Shown: positions 33,990 to 45,794 of the stretch, in pieces | How positions within the stretch are numbered: position 1 is the first letter of the stretch | Layout: each line of letters starts with the position of its first letter | Source of the DNA: Gnetum montanum | Taxonomy: Eukaryota > Streptophyta > Gnetopsida > Gnetales > Gnetaceae | Direction: 5' to 3' | NCBI GenBank assembly: GCA_015680685.1 | Contig: MNCI01005010.1 | Location: 400,428-464,427, forward strand | DNA length: 64,000 bases | The notes under the pieces: generated by a model | The model's input: the letters and a program-made list of their open reading frames with translations, nothing else | Database searches by the model: none | What the model was told of the DNA's origin: nothing | Program-made: the position numbers and the translations under genes

Positions 33990-35503
33990 TTCCATTGACT
34001 GAAAAAATCTTATCTAGCCCATCTAGGTGGTAGATATTTGCTACACAAAACTATTGACAAGAGTGGATGATGTATGTTCTTTTCCATTAAAATTGAAAAT
34101 TCACCAAATAGGAAAAGCGTGACCTATTGAAATAGAGGATCTTATTGTTATGTTTGAAATTATATTATCTTGCACAACATCATGATGGAACTTGATATGG
34201 GAATGTTCTAATTTGTTACACATTAAGAAAATATTGTAATTCTCATCAAAACAATTGAGACTAATCAACCTCTCTTTTTGTGCAGAATTAAAGGTAATAT
34301 CAAAATCTACAATACTACCCAAGGTTTTAATTTCAAGATCAATGAGAATTCATGAAAACTATCCATATACTAGCTCAAATGGTATGTAATCAACAAGATT
34401 ATTTCATGTTTTTTGATAGACTCAAAGAGAATCATTAAGCTTATTAATCTAGTCTCTTCTATACCTACTAACCATTTTTCTAAGTATTCTAAATGTTTCA
34501 TGATTTTTAACTTTCACCTAGTCATTGTTCTATGGATAATAAGGGAGAGTTAATTTATGATTGATCCCATAAGATTTAAAGAAATTCTTGAAGGCATTAA
34601 TAGGAAAGTATGTACCATTATAAAAGGTTAAGATTTAAGGAATACTAAACCTCTGAAGCACATTATTCTAGAGGAAGTTTTTTGTAGTAGTAGATAAGTA
34701 ATCCTTAATAATAGCATCTTCTATCCACTTTGTATAATAGTCTATATGTACAAACATGCTTTGTATAATAGTCTATTTGTACAATAATGTATGCTTTACC
34801 ACTTAAGGTTAAAGAAATGGAACCAATAAATTCAATCCTCCATATGTCAAAGAACTCTAGTAGTTGGATCCAATGATACAATCCTTACATATCTAAATAC
34901 ATACCTTTCTCACATTAGCACTTTTTATAGCAATAAATAAAGTATTCAACATCATGAAACATGATAGGCCAAAAATAGTCCACAAGTAGTATCTTTATCA
35001 TGGTTTTCTTTCTAGCATAGTGTCCAGTGCATACACCATGGTGTGCATGAGCTAAGATTGCATTTTAGCTCTATTCTAGAATATACCATCTTACTAGGTG
35101 ATTAGGACATCTCTTATAAATATGTTCTTTAATAACCAAGTAAGGCCTTAAACTAGTGCTATAATTATTGTATTTTTTACTTATTTCACCTAGGAGGAAT
35201 CTTATGAACCATTAGGTAGTTGAGAATGTCTATGAACCATGGGCATTCATGTCCTTTCTTTAAGTTAAAAATGACCTTACAAATGTGGTTATATGGAAAG
35301 TCATTAAGAAGTGAACCTTCTTCTTTATTACTAATTTACAATCATGAAAAATGATCTACTAGCATATTTTTAGATCCTTTGTGATTGATCATGTGAAGAT
35401 CTAACTTCTATAAAAGAATCAACCATTGAGTAACCTACAGGCTGATATCTAGTTTTTTCATGAGGAACTAGAGAGTTCTATAATTAGTGTGGATGAATAT
35501 TTT
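33990..35503 (-). pseudogene. Element E integrase and C-terminal half of RNase H
   Basis: From 35503 downward: IFIHTNYRTL, WLILL, LDLHMINHKGSKN (RNase H end), then the integrase zinc-binding region HGVCTGHYARKKT ... CYKKC (35060-34900), the core VHIDYYTKWIEDAI (34720-34750, first catalytic Asp kept), RFSIP-stop, NGTYFPINAFKNFFKSYGIN, TLPYYP, and the C-terminal SAQKERLISLNCFDENYNIF (34322-34230). Within the core, a 31-bp tandem duplication at 34728-34789 repeats the codons around IDYYTK. Many stops; inactive. Confidence 0.8.
34728..34789. repeat. 31-bp tandem duplication inside element E integrase
   Basis: CTTTGTATAATAGTCTAT begins at 34728 and again at 34759; the units differ at a few bases. 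Confidence 0.8.
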
Positions 35504-36047
35504 TGGATCATGATAACTTCAATTTTCTTTAACCCTTCAAAGACACCAAATCTAGAAATAAAAAAAAATGAGAAATAATTCAACTGCTAGAAAAGCCAAA
35601 AAAACTAGCTATCTTTAATTAAATCGAGAATATTATAATTAAAATTGAATCGAAACCTAGTCATATTCAATCCTCACACACTTAATACTATTTTAGAGCA
35701 TGAATCTCTACAATCATAAATTGATTGATATTAATGCAATGTTCAATTAATCTAGATCTCTCCACACATAGTTCTCTAATTAGATGCACATCCTCTCATG
35801 AAATCTTTTTCTTCCAACTCTCTTTCTTTCTTTTTCTCTTTTCATTGATCTCAACAAGCAACCCAACTTTTATATTTATCCCAAACATAAATTTGAAAAC
35901 ATCTATTCTTTTGGTTAGATGTTCCCTAGGTAATTGGGATGTCTCCATGTTTTTTTAGATTATAGCAAAGACATCTCTCTAGATTTCCAAAACTACAAAT
36001 TAATCAATTAAAGGAATGAAACAAGTCTTGGAAGAAGTATTCCTACA
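35504..36047 (-). repeat. Element G 3' LTR
   Basis: Begins TGGATCATGATAAC and ends TTCCTACA on the plus strand; aligned with 50501-51011 through CAATTTTCTTTAA, CAATCCTCACACACT and CTACAAATTAATCA. Boundaries are good to a few bases. Confidence 0.7.
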
Positions 36048-36149
36048 CTAGCTTTTCCACCATTTAAAAAGTGAACTTAGGTGAACAAGGAAGTAGGGAT
36101 TGAAGTGATCCCCCACTTAACCAGTTTGGTCTCATGGACACATATAGCA

Positions 36150-37664
36150 TCATCAATAGTTTAATCGTCCCTATGGATCAAGTACTCATGCCTCATCACT
36201 TAACAAGTCTTGGAAGATTATTTCTTCTTTTGTACAATTGTCTTCCACTCTTATGAAGGCTTGGACTTGTTAATAGTTCACTTTAACTCATCAATGCTAC
36301 CTTAGAAGATTTCATCATCCACCAACCCATGCTAATGAATAAGATCTATAATATTAAATACAAAAGACATACCCACATCATTTGATAAGTTAATTTCAAA
36401 AGCGTTCTCATTAATTTTAATCTTTATCTTGAATGGACCCATCTTATTAACTTTCAACATTATGAAGTTGATACCTTTTAACCTTTTCTTCTTCAAATGC
36501 ATCTAAAAAAATTCATCAATATTAAATTTTAACTTACTCTTTTCAACATTTTTCTTAAGGACTCTTTCTTTAGCCTTCTTCTCAAGATTAGCCTTCACTT
36601 GAGCATGAAGATCTTTCATCTATTACACAAAATCAACACTCAATTGAGCTTCTTCATTAGAGCTTCTAACATCATTGACCATCTTTGGACTAAATCCCTA
36701 ATTAACCTCAAATGGTATTTTTCTAACAATAAGATAAATATTATTGTAAGAAAATTCATTATTACACAACAAATTTTTCCACTAATTGGCTTGTCCTTCA
36801 CATAGATACCTTAAAATATTTAATAAATATTTATTGATTACTTTAGTTTGACCATCAAATTTTGGATGATATGCACTAGAAAAATTCAACTTTGTCCCTA
36901 AAAGTTTTGAAAGGAACCTCCAAAAATGATTAGTAAATGTGGAGTCTCTATCACTAATAATATTTAAAGGAATCCCATTTAAATTCAAAACATGCTAGGA
37001 AAATAAATTTGCAACATGAGATGCATTACTTATCCTTTTTACAGAATTAAAGATGCCTTCTTGGAGAATCTATCCACCACCATAAAGATAGCATCACTAC
37101 CACTTTTGGTCTTCACAATCTTACTCATAAAATTCATTGACATACTTTCACATGAACCCTTGGGAATTACAAAAGGCATATAGTATCCCTCAACACCTTT
37201 ATCTCTCTATAATTTTTGACATGTCAAACACTCTTTAATAAATTTGAACATTTTAGGTGAAAAATAGTACCTACCCATAATCTCTAATGTTTTATCTCTT
37301 TATTTATGATATTCTATGATACCACAATTATTTTTAATTAAATGTTTTCTTCTAAAATCATAATTGAAAACATAAATTTTTCTATTCTTGAATAGCAATT
37401 CATTTTGAATATGATAGTCCCTCCATTGGTCTATCCTGCTCAACAATGGTTCCTTGATAATTCTCCAAACCTACCCAAAATTAGGATCATGTTGATATAA
37501 ATTAGCAAAATCATCCATACTTTCCACATGAGATATATTAAAATTCGCCACATGCATCGTAGAAAATGCATCTACTACCACATTGGAGTTTCCACTCTTG
37601 TACTTGAGTATAAAATTAAACTCCTACAATTGTACCACCCACTTCATATGTTTGACATTCAAGT
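36150..37664 (-). pseudogene. Element G integrase and end of RNase H
   Basis: Immediately left of F the RNase H resumes (KHMKWVVQL, EFNFILKYKSGNSNVVVDAF). Integrase follows: YYFSPKMFKFIKECLTCQKL, FMVVDRFSKKASLIL, ISDRDSTFTNHFWRFLSKLL, SSAYHPKFDGQTKVINKYLL, and the C-terminal MGPFKIKIKINENAFEINL, the KFGPFKILKKINDNAY-type segment of chromoviruses. Both catalytic Asp are visible, but the third catalytic residue, normally Glu in DGQTEV, is Lys (DGQTKV), a G-to-A change. Stops occur after RNase H and in the tail. A chromodomain proper is not seen. Confidence 0.8.
37660..37664. repeat. Target-site duplication of F (left copy)
   Basis: CAAGT, identical to 43921-43925; the RNase H of G reads through when F and one copy are removed. 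Confidence 0.9.
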
Positions 37665-38810
37665 TGAGAATTCAGAACTTAGAAGGGAGGTTGAATAAGT
37701 TTCCGAAATCACAGGTTGAATAAGTTTCCGAAATCACAAGTTGAATAGCCATAAACACCACACTCAAATTTTATGTGGTTTCCCAACTTAGGTACGTTCA
37801 TACTCAGAGGGTAAAATTCTTATACACCTCCAGACATTATTTCTTAAAAATGTGGTTTGAAGGGTATCACACCTTGTACAAGCTCTAAGATTTACACTAG
37901 AGTATTTCGTCTTTGCAAAATCACTCAACCTCACAAGGTCTTGACAAGCTTAGAATGTGATTTTATGGATCCCACAACCTTTACAAAATTGAGCTCCACT
38001 CCAGAGTGTTTTAATGCTACACAAATAGTCAATCCTGTAGGATCTTGACAAGCTCAATTATAATGCCTTCTCAGAAGAAGCACGTCAACCTTGCATGACT
38101 ACAAGATAAGTAAAAATACAAGGAAAGAATGTAACTTAAATTATAGGCTCTTGTACTTTGAAGCACAATCTTACAAGTAATCAAACAAATGATATGAAAA
38201 ATAAGTACACAAGTATAATACAATAGAATATCCAATTATTTCTTTGATGATGATAATGCTTGCATAATTCCCAAGAGTTTGAAGTCTTCTTATAGCCTTA
38301 GAGTTTCCAAAAATAACTCAGAATTAATGCAAAAGCTAACTAATGACTAGTGTAGATGTCTCCTTCAATATTAGGATGTCTCTTTGAAATCAACTTCAAC
38401 TTTGGAGAGACATCTCTTTTAAAGATGGAATGTCTTTGGGGAGATGTATTCTTTCAAAAGGAGACATCTCCTCTTTTTGGGAGACATCTTCCTATGAATG
38501 CACTTCTCTTAGCCAAGACATATTCTATTCCTTAGAGATGACTTCTCAGCTTTTGAGATCTAGTTCTTGGAAATTTTTCCTATTTTATTTAGCTTCTTTC
38601 CAATCCTTGAAGCATCTTCATTTGACTTGTAGCCTTTATTTTTATCCATTCTTGTCCATGCTCTTATCTTGCCCATGTAGTCTCCACTTTAACGTCTCTT
38701 TGTAGATTTCAATTTTTGAGTTCTCATTCATGCACTACAAAATCATCAGATTCCAAAACATTCTCTGTTCTCCACTTTCCTTAAGGTTTTGAAATGCCAA
38801 AAGGTCAAAA
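37665..38810 (-). repeat. Element F 3' LTR
   Basis: 1,146 bp, TG at the outer end. It is about 400 bp longer than the other LTR because the latter lacks a block equivalent to roughly 37800-38180. It has a perfect 25-bp tandem duplication (37689-37713 and 37714-37738) and five exact TGTCTC/GAGACA motifs between 38357 and 38486. Confidence 0.85.
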
Positions 38811-38834
38811 ATCTCCCCCTTTTTGTTGATGTCC
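38811..38834 (-). other. Element F polypurine tract
   Basis: On the minus strand, CATCAACAAAAAGGGGGAGA sits directly before the 3' LTR, the characteristic SIRE-type junction. Confidence 0.85.
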
Positions 38835-39189
38835 AATACGTAAGAAAATGGGTGAGTCGATAAACAATTTAAATAACAATAACCAATAAAAATATTAAGA
38901 CATAAATTCCAAAGGTAGCCAAGGTTATAGCTACAATAATGGCTCTAAAGATCAAGGCATAGTGTAGAGATCTCATGAAATCAAAAAATAAAATATATTA
39001 TGAAAAGGCAAAACCTATCTCCATAATAATGCAATAAAACACATAATCATAATATAGAAGCATAATTTGTTCACACAACATACAGTTATTGAAACATCCT
39101 CATCATGTACAAAAAACACATATGTGCAAGTCCAAAACAAAAATAACATATGTGTGCACCATCAAACTATCCATAAACCACCTCAATCT
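38835..39189 (-). other. Element F non-coding stretch near the 3' LTR
   Basis: No motif recognised; A/T-rich. Confidence 0.5.
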
Positions 39190-40866
39190 CTCTTCCCCCT
39201 TTTTGGAAATTAGGAAAAAGAAGGGATGAGCCAAGGACTCTAATCACCGACTTCTATGACATCTTTGGAGCCCTCATCTGAAGCAACTGTAGCACAAGAA
39301 GGTTTCTAAGTCTTCTCCTCATCATCATCACTATTGGTATTGGCACTAGAGACATGTTGATCAACATCATCATCCAAAGATGGTACCTAGAAAGGAGCTC
39401 CTTATGGATGAAACTTAACTTGAAATCGAGATGAAGCTAGTGGATCCTACTAGGATGGAGCTAGCTAAGAAGATGAGGACTCACCCTTTCTTTGATAGTT
39501 AAGGGGATTAATATGCCTCCATTGGGACAAATTTCAAAGATTATCTCCATGGATTGTTGATAAAAAGACCTAGGAGCATCATCTTAATGAGAAAAATTGG
39601 GACCAAGCTACATGGGATCAAGATGCTTCCCCTAGACATGTGCTAGTGATGCATCAGGCTCCTTTGAATTGGATGCAGTTCCTGAGTCATAGGTCTAGGA
39701 AGATCTAGTTGCTACCAAATGGCTTGATGTAGTAGGAAGTTCCTCATCACTATTTGAAATGGGAGGAGTAGTAATCTCCTTAAACTACTACCTTTAGGAG
39801 GAAGAGGTACACTTGCTACATCCATTCTCTTATAGAGGTAAGAGAGATTCCTGCCAATCATCCCCTAGGTATAATCAAACGATCGAAGTAGCTTATTTAT
39901 GGAAGATCTCACTTGTCCACTAATAGATTTGTATGTTCTTAACTAAGGAGAGGCTCAGGAGAGTGATGCTAATCTCTTCTTCTACTGGGACTAAGGTGGC
40001 CTGGTGTTGGGTCCTACTTCATCAGTATAAGAGGAGCTCTTCTTCTTTGCATACTTACTAAGGCTCATCTTACTTTCAATCAAAGGCATCTCTAAAATGG
40101 ATACACCTCTCTAATAGATCAACAAGCTAATGAGGTGAGGGTGCCCAAGGATTCTCTCCTTGATTATCAAACTCAACATGTCACGATAGAGAGTATGACC
40201 CAAGTCCAATGGTTTCTCTATAAGAAGGAAATACAAAACAAATGACTAGGGAGACAACAAATAATTATAGCTTATCCATTTTACAATGATTTTATGAAAA
40301 ATAGTGAGTAGTAGGATGGAAGCATCTGGTGCCATCTAACTCCTATAAATTCTCCCACTACAAAGAGACATTAACTCCCTAAATAATGCATCACAAAATT
40401 CATCTTGGAAAATGGGAATTACACCATTTGTAAAAATATCATTCATGGGATTAATGGAAATCCTAAAGACATCAAAACTAGATATCCAAATAAGTACATT
40501 AATCACTTAAGGAGACACATCAATAACCAAACCTCTAACCATGGTAGTAAAATCCCCAACAATAGCATTTGTAATGACAATGATACTATAAAACTCCTAA
40601 ATGAGAATTTTAGGCAGACAAAAATATATGGAAATGAAGGTAATCCAGTTTAACACTTAGAAGAAACTCATTCATGCTTGTTTCCTTTGTTGTGGAAAGG
40701 AAAGAGAATGCTTAGAAATGATGAAAATGGTTTGAGTTACCTAAAACTAGTGCTATGTAGAGATGGATTTGGCCTAGGGGTTGTAGGTCCTTAGATTGCT
40801 GGTGGATGCTCCATTTGACTTCTTCTTAGATGATGCCCTTGATGTTCCAACCTTCTTGTGGGCCAT
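39190..40866 (-). pseudogene. Element F extra ORF resembling a putative plant transposon protein domain
   Basis: A start at 40866 gives MAHKKVGTSRASSKKKSNGA, a basic opening. At 40620-40130 the minus strand reads, with stops, VRGLVIDVSP, VINVLIWISS, ILLLTIFHKIIVKWISYNYL, FVLYFLLIEKPLDLGHTLYR and LSLIIKERILGHPHLISLLI. The pattern (small domain, then W-I-x-x-N-LLP, LLL/I-x-G-K-P/S-I-D-G, FP/HLIT-x-L) is that of the domain found in many plant non-autonomous retroelements and called putative plant transposon protein. After it come MSLSKYAKKKSSSYTDEVGP and an acidic tail (PSLDDDVDQ, NTNSDDDEEKT) near 39400-39300. About ten stops. Function of this family is unknown. I rely on pattern memory, not an alignment. 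Confidence 0.5.
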
Positions 40867-40869
40867 GGA

Positions 40870-41750
40870 TGCTCAAATCATTATTGTAGATGAATCCGTA
40901 GTCATCTTCCCTTGGTCATCTCACTGAAAATGAATAAAAAAGAAAGGTTTTGATTTATATAATCATGCCAAATGAGTATTTTTAACAAAAGAGTAGATGT
41001 TTCTTTGAAAGATAGACGTCTCATCTGTGTCTAAAATTAGCAAGTAGACATCCTCTTTGCAAAATAAGTGTCTCATCCACATTGAGAAAAAACACAAGTA
41101 GATGTCTCATTTTAGAAGTAGACATCTCTTTTTGAAAGTAGACATATCATAGGATATGTCTCCTAGTAGATATCTCAACAAGATGGGGTTTTGCAAGATA
41201 AAGCACATGGATGGTTGCCAAAGATTATAGTCTTAAAATATACTTAAAATGAATTTAAAACTTACCTCTACTTACCCTGCTTACTAACAGAAATCAAAGT
41301 TCCTAGTAAGCTTGAGAATGAGATTCCTCTTTTGATGTTTCTCTTCTCATACAAACTTCTTTGATTTTTGAGGCTTGGCTCCCTTTCAAAAAGTTGCTAG
41401 AGAGGTTCTTCTCATTATCATGTTCCTTTCTTTTGATCCTTCATACTTTCTTAACTCCCTTTTCTTTTTGAGTTATCCTTCATTTCCTTTTACCCTAGAA
41501 GATTTGGGTAAGACCAAGAAGTCTTATGATACAACAAGCTATTCATATGATAAAACTTTAAATTGTGATTCCATTTATTGTGTCTAAATCTATTATAGTA
41601 ATAACATCTAACCTTTCTAATATAATTAAAGTAATTAAACCTTAGAGTTACCTTTTGGTTACCTGTAGTGCTAGTGGTTACCTCAATCTTTGAAGTGCTT
41701 TTTGTTTAGATGAGATTGTTGTAGATGCTTGTTCCTATTAACAACATCCT
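40870..41750 (-). other. Element F spacer between gag and the extra ORF
   Basis: No coding motif. 40990-41190 is unusually dense in TGTCTC/AGACATCTC-type motifs, like the LTRs of F. Confidence 0.5.
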
Positions 41751-43127
41751 AGACCATTTTTGTCATTTGGACTTCTTTCCTATCCAAGAACCATCTAAAG
41801 GAACTCTATTTCTTTGACCAGCCTTTCATTTATGAGTTTGGTATGTGTAGGTTCTTCCATAATTTGCTCATAAGACTTGGTTAGTTTTTCATTTTCAGCC
41901 CTTAGGTCTAAGATTTCTTTTGTAATATCTTAAATCCTTATATTCAATGAAGAAATGTCTTGATCCTTGATTTTTAGTTGTTTATTAAACTTTGTGCAAA
42001 TATTTTAAAAAGATAAATGTTCATTACACAAAATTTCATACCTCTCTTCCTCATTTTCAAATTCATCATCTAAGAGGCTAACACCATAATATATGAGAGC
42101 CATGCAAATGAGATGTGAATCTTTTGTGGCCTCATCCACCTCTTCTTTACTTTATTATCCATCATCCCAGTTTGCAAAGAAGTTGATCTTTTCTTCATCC
42201 ATATCACTTTTGTCCCTCCATTACAACCTATCATTACTAGGACATTTAGAGGCCACATGGTCTCCTCCACTACATACCCAACATTCTATTGAAGAAGAAT
42301 CAAAATTATAATTTGAAATTTTTTTACCTCTTTCCTTATCTTTAATTTGATTGGATCCTTGTTGACTAGAACTCTTATTCCTTTTTTCCATAAGCCTTTA
42401 CATCCTTCTAGATAGATCTTCTTTGCTACTCACATTTTGCTCAATAGGTTCCTTTTTCTTTGAGGTAGACTTTAGGGTTATGGGATTTTCTTTTATTACC
42501 CCTTCTCTTATGAGGTTCATTTCATAAGCAAGAAGAGCACTTTGGAGCTCTTCAAATTTTAAAATTAAAAATTCTCTAATCTCTTCCATGGCTGTAACCT
42601 TAGGTCTAAATTTTGGTTGTAGAGTCCTAATCATTTTTATTATTACATCACTTTTAGGTAAGTCCTTGCTTATGCCCCTGATTTCCACAACAAGATCGTT
42701 TGCCCTAGAGAAATAATCTTTTATCTTTTCGCCTCTCATTCTAAGCTTATCATACTCACTTTGCAAAACTAAAAGTTTAGATTGCATAACTATCAATGTT
42801 CCCTCATAGGTAGCTTCTAAAGTTTCCCAAATTTCTTTTGCATTTTTACATATAGCTACTCTATTAAATTCACATTTATTAAATGCATAATATAAACATT
42901 TTTTTTCTTTAGAATCATGCATAAAGTTATATCTTTCTTCTTATGTCCACTTGCTCCAGGGCTTGATGGCCTTTGTTGTGCTATCAACAAGTAGTGTGTA
43001 GCCTTCAAGGATGGACTCCCATACTTCGAACTTCATAGACTCAAAAAAGCCTTGCATCCTCACCTTCTAATAGGCAAAGTTGAATCCATGAAATAGTAGT
43101 GGCTTTCTATAGGATGTTCCCTCCATA
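41751..43127 (-). pseudogene. Element F gag (UBN2/DUF4219 type) with zinc knuckle and coiled coil
   Basis: ATG at 43127: MEGTSYRKPLLFHGFNF, the PPLFDGxNFxxWKxRM opening of Copia gag; a one-base insertion near 43081 shifts the frame and W in FAYW is a stop. The 42922-42398 stretch is open for 174 codons: NAKEIWETLEATYEGT, LQSEYDKLRMRGEKIKDYFS, RANDLVVEIRGISKD, MIRTLQPKFRPKV. At 42300-42250 follows a CCHC knuckle, CWVCSGGDHVASKC, then at 42000-41800 a heptad-like segment (TKEILDLRAENEKLTKSYEQ). Gag would bind element RNA. The spacing from the primer site is normal. Confidence 0.85.
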
Positions 43128-43163
43128 ATTCACTCTTGAAAGTTGATGTCGAATGAAAGAGTA

Positions 43164-43181
43164 CCAGTCTTCGATACCACT
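43164..43181 (-). other. Element F primer-binding site
   Basis: Minus strand AGTGGTATCGAAGACTGG, next to the 5' LTR; TGGTATC is the initiator-Met tRNA complement used by Copia elements. Confidence 0.8.
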
Positions 43182-43920
43182 TGAGGATTGAAGACCTAGT
43201 AGGGGGTTTGAATAAGTTTCCCAAATTACAAGCTGAACATATACAAAAATCACACTTAAATTTTACTTTAAAGTAGAGTTCTAAAAATAATCAAATGAAT
43301 GATATGACAGATGAAGTACACAAGTACAATAGAATAGAATAGAAAATGATTGCTTTGAGGTTGATAATACTTGCATAATTTCCAAGAATTTGAAATCTTC
43401 TTCTATCCTTAGAGTTTCCAAAAATACCTTAGAATTTTTGCAACGGCTAACTAACAACTAGTGTAGACATCTCCTTTGATATTGGGACATATCTTTAAAA
43501 TTAGCTTTAACTCTATAGAGATGTATCCTTTTAATATGGGACATCTCTAAGGAGATGTCTTCTTTCCAAAGGAGACATCTCCTATTTTTGGGAGAGATCT
43601 TCCTGTGAATGCACTCCTCTTAGCTAAGACATCTTTTATTCCTTAAATATGTATTCTCAAATTTTGAGCTCTAGTTCTTGAGGCATTCTCCTACTAATTT
43701 GGCTTCTTCCTAATCCTTGAAGTATCTTCGTATGACTCATAGCCTTCACTTTTATCCATGCTTGTCCATGCTCTTATCTTGCCCATGCAGTCTCCACTTT
43801 GACCTCACTTTGTAGATCTCACTTCTTGAGTTCTCATCCATGCCCTAAAAAATCATCACATTCCACAACATTCTATGTTCTTCATTTTCCTTAAGGTTTT
43901 TACATACCAAAATTTCAACA
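43182..43920 (-). repeat. Element F 5' LTR
   Basis: 739 bp; ends TTTCAACA. Homologous to both ends of the 37665-38810 LTR but lacks an internal block. Only one exact GAGACA (43572-43577) remains, with several one-base variants. Confidence 0.85.
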
Positions 43921-43925
43921 CAAGT
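43921..43925. repeat. Target-site duplication of F (right copy)
   Basis: CAAGT, identical to 37660-37664. Confidence 0.9.
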
Positions 43926-45070
43926 TCTTTTGAAAATTAAGAAATTATAGTGCTTTATGGTCTATCCTCAAGGTGAACTCCTTAGGAAACAAGTAATGCC
44001 TCCAATGCTTGATTACTTGAATAATATTATACAATTCCTTCTCATATTTGCTATATTTTTTAATTAACTCATTTAGCTTCTCTAAAAAGAAAACAATAGG
44101 TATACCTTCTTGTGAAAGCACCCCTCCAATGACAAGCCCACTTGCAACCACATCCACTTGAAAAAGCTTCTAAAAATCTAGTATTTCCAATACTAGCTCA
44201 CTAGTTATTTTTACCATTAAAAAGTCAAAGCTTTTTTGGTTCTCACCACCCCACCTAAAATCTTGATTCATATTAAGTAAAGAAAACATAGGCCATTAAA
44301 TATTTTATGAACCACTTACAAAACATTGCTAACTAAGAAATGATCTTACCTTCCCAACATTTTTAGGAGTTGGCCAATCTCTAATAGGCTTTACCTTGGT
44401 AGCCTATCCCAAATATGTGATCTCCCTCTTGAATAAATGACTATGCTTCATATTGATCACCAAATGTGCCTTATCTAACTTAATACATACTTGCATTAGG
44501 TGACCTAGGTTCTCTTCCTTATTTGAGTTGTACACAAAAATATCATCAAAGAAGATAATACCACATTTACCAATAAAATCTTTGATGATGTCATGCATCA
44601 ACCTCATGAACCTTGTAGGAGCATTTGTGAGCCCAAATTCTGTCACCAACTAGTCAAAAAATTCATCTAGAATCTTGAAAGCTATCTTTCATTCATCACT
44701 AGGTATAATCCAAATTTGATGGTATCCACTCTTTAAATCAATTTTGCAAAGGATCACAACATTGGGAATGATATCAAGGATATCATTCATCCTTGAAATG
44801 AAAAACCTATACATCATTATTGTCCTATTTATAATCCTTAAGTCAATAAACATTTTTCATTCATCACTATCCTTCCTTGGTACAAATACTGATGGAACAA
44901 CATAAATAGAAATTAGCTGCCTTACAAAGCCATTAACCAGTAGCTCCTCTACTTGTCATTACAATTCAACCCTCTAGTTTAATGTCATCTTGTATGCCCT
45001 CTTGTTTGAAATGGTAGTGCTAGAAATAAAATCAATTTAATGTTTTACATTCATCATTAGTGGTAATCCA
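43926..45070 (-). pseudogene. Element G reverse transcriptase and RNase H
   Basis: Minus strand from 45070: INRTIMMYRFFISRMNDILD, LCKIDLKSGYHQIWIIPSDE, KIAFKILDEFF, LVTEFGLTNAPTRFMRLMHD, CGIIFFDDIFVYNSNKEENL, KHSHLFKREITYLG. This is a Gypsy reverse transcriptase with FFDD in place of YxDD and the first catalytic Asp (KIDLKSGYHQ) kept, so the active site looks intact although stops break the frame. RNase H follows (DVVASGLVIGGVLSQEG, KYSKYEKELYNIIQVIKHWR, FTLRIDHKAL); its expected Asp-Ala-Ser is Val-Ala-Ser. Coding stops at 43926 because F is inserted. Confidence 0.85.
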
Positions 45071-45099
45071 TCGAGTTCTCCTTTCAACACCATGGAAAT

Positions 45100-45790
45100 T
45101 AATCCTATAAGCCTACCACACATGTTGAAAGATTTACCTGCACAACATTATGATCAAAAGTAATAGTTGATACAACCAAAAAACCAAAACTAGCTTTATC
45201 ATGTTTTTGAATGTACTTCCTCTTTCTAAGAAGAATTAACAAAGCATTAAGTAAGCTTTGCTACCTCACTTGTTCAACTATCATAGGAATCAACTCATGG
45301 ATTCCATCAAGCCTTTCTATAATTCACACATTTCTTTCTTCATCAAATGGAGCACTATTAAAAAATTTTCAAGGCCTTCCCAAAATTACATCACCATAAT
45401 CATTTCACAATACATCACATTTTACAACATCATGAAAACTCCCAATTTTAAATCTTAAGATACATTGATCTCTTACCTCTTGAGGGTAATCTCTTAAAAG
45501 CCAATGCACCTTGTAGGATCTAGGATGAGGAATTTTCACTAAACCTAATGTAGCAAGTACCTTAGAAGAAAAAATATTTTCTTGGGATTTCCCATTAATC
45601 AAAACATAAATCCATTTTCCACTAAGTAAACATTTATTCATAATTCAAAATAATAATTTTCTTACTAGATAGTCTACTCTATTCACATTTTCCATAAATG
45701 TACAAGAATTTAACTTAAAAATTTTCTTAATTTTTGGAGCATTAGAATTATCTTTTTGAAGAGCTTAACTTGATGGATTCTCTACATCCA
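45100..45790 (-). pseudogene. Element G aspartic protease
   Basis: Minus strand: WIYVLINGKSQENIFSSKVL, ATLGLVKIPHPRSYKVHWLL, RFKIGSFHDVVKCDVL and GDVILGRPWKIF. This is the chromovirus retropepsin pattern (VDGGSxxNxxSxxLVxKLGL, HPxPYKLQWL, DVVPMxxxHILLGRPW). The catalytic Asp-Gly-Gly-Ser is Asn-Gly-Lys-Ser, so the enzyme is dead. Followed by a cysteine-containing linker into reverse transcriptase. Confidence 0.8.
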
Positions 45791-45794
45791 TGGT

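Larger units (their letters stand above)
37665..43920 (-). mobile_element. Copia-type non-autonomous element F (gag plus extra ORF, no pol)
   Basis: LTRs at 37665-38810 and 43182-43920, primer site TGGTATCGAAGAC next to the right LTR and polypurine tract AAAAAGGGGGAGAT next to the left one place F on the minus strand with the signature of SIRE/Maximus-like Copia elements. The 4.4-kb interior encodes gag, a coiled-coil extension and a separate ORF like the putative plant transposon protein domain. No protease, integrase or reverse transcriptase was found. Perfect duplication CAAGT. Confidence 0.85.

Noticed and set aside
38430-38705. 91-codon plus-strand ORF
   Set aside because: Inside the LTR of element F and made of LTR repeats; not coding.
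40405-40653. 82-codon plus-strand ORF
   Set aside because: Antisense to the transposon-protein-like ORF of F.
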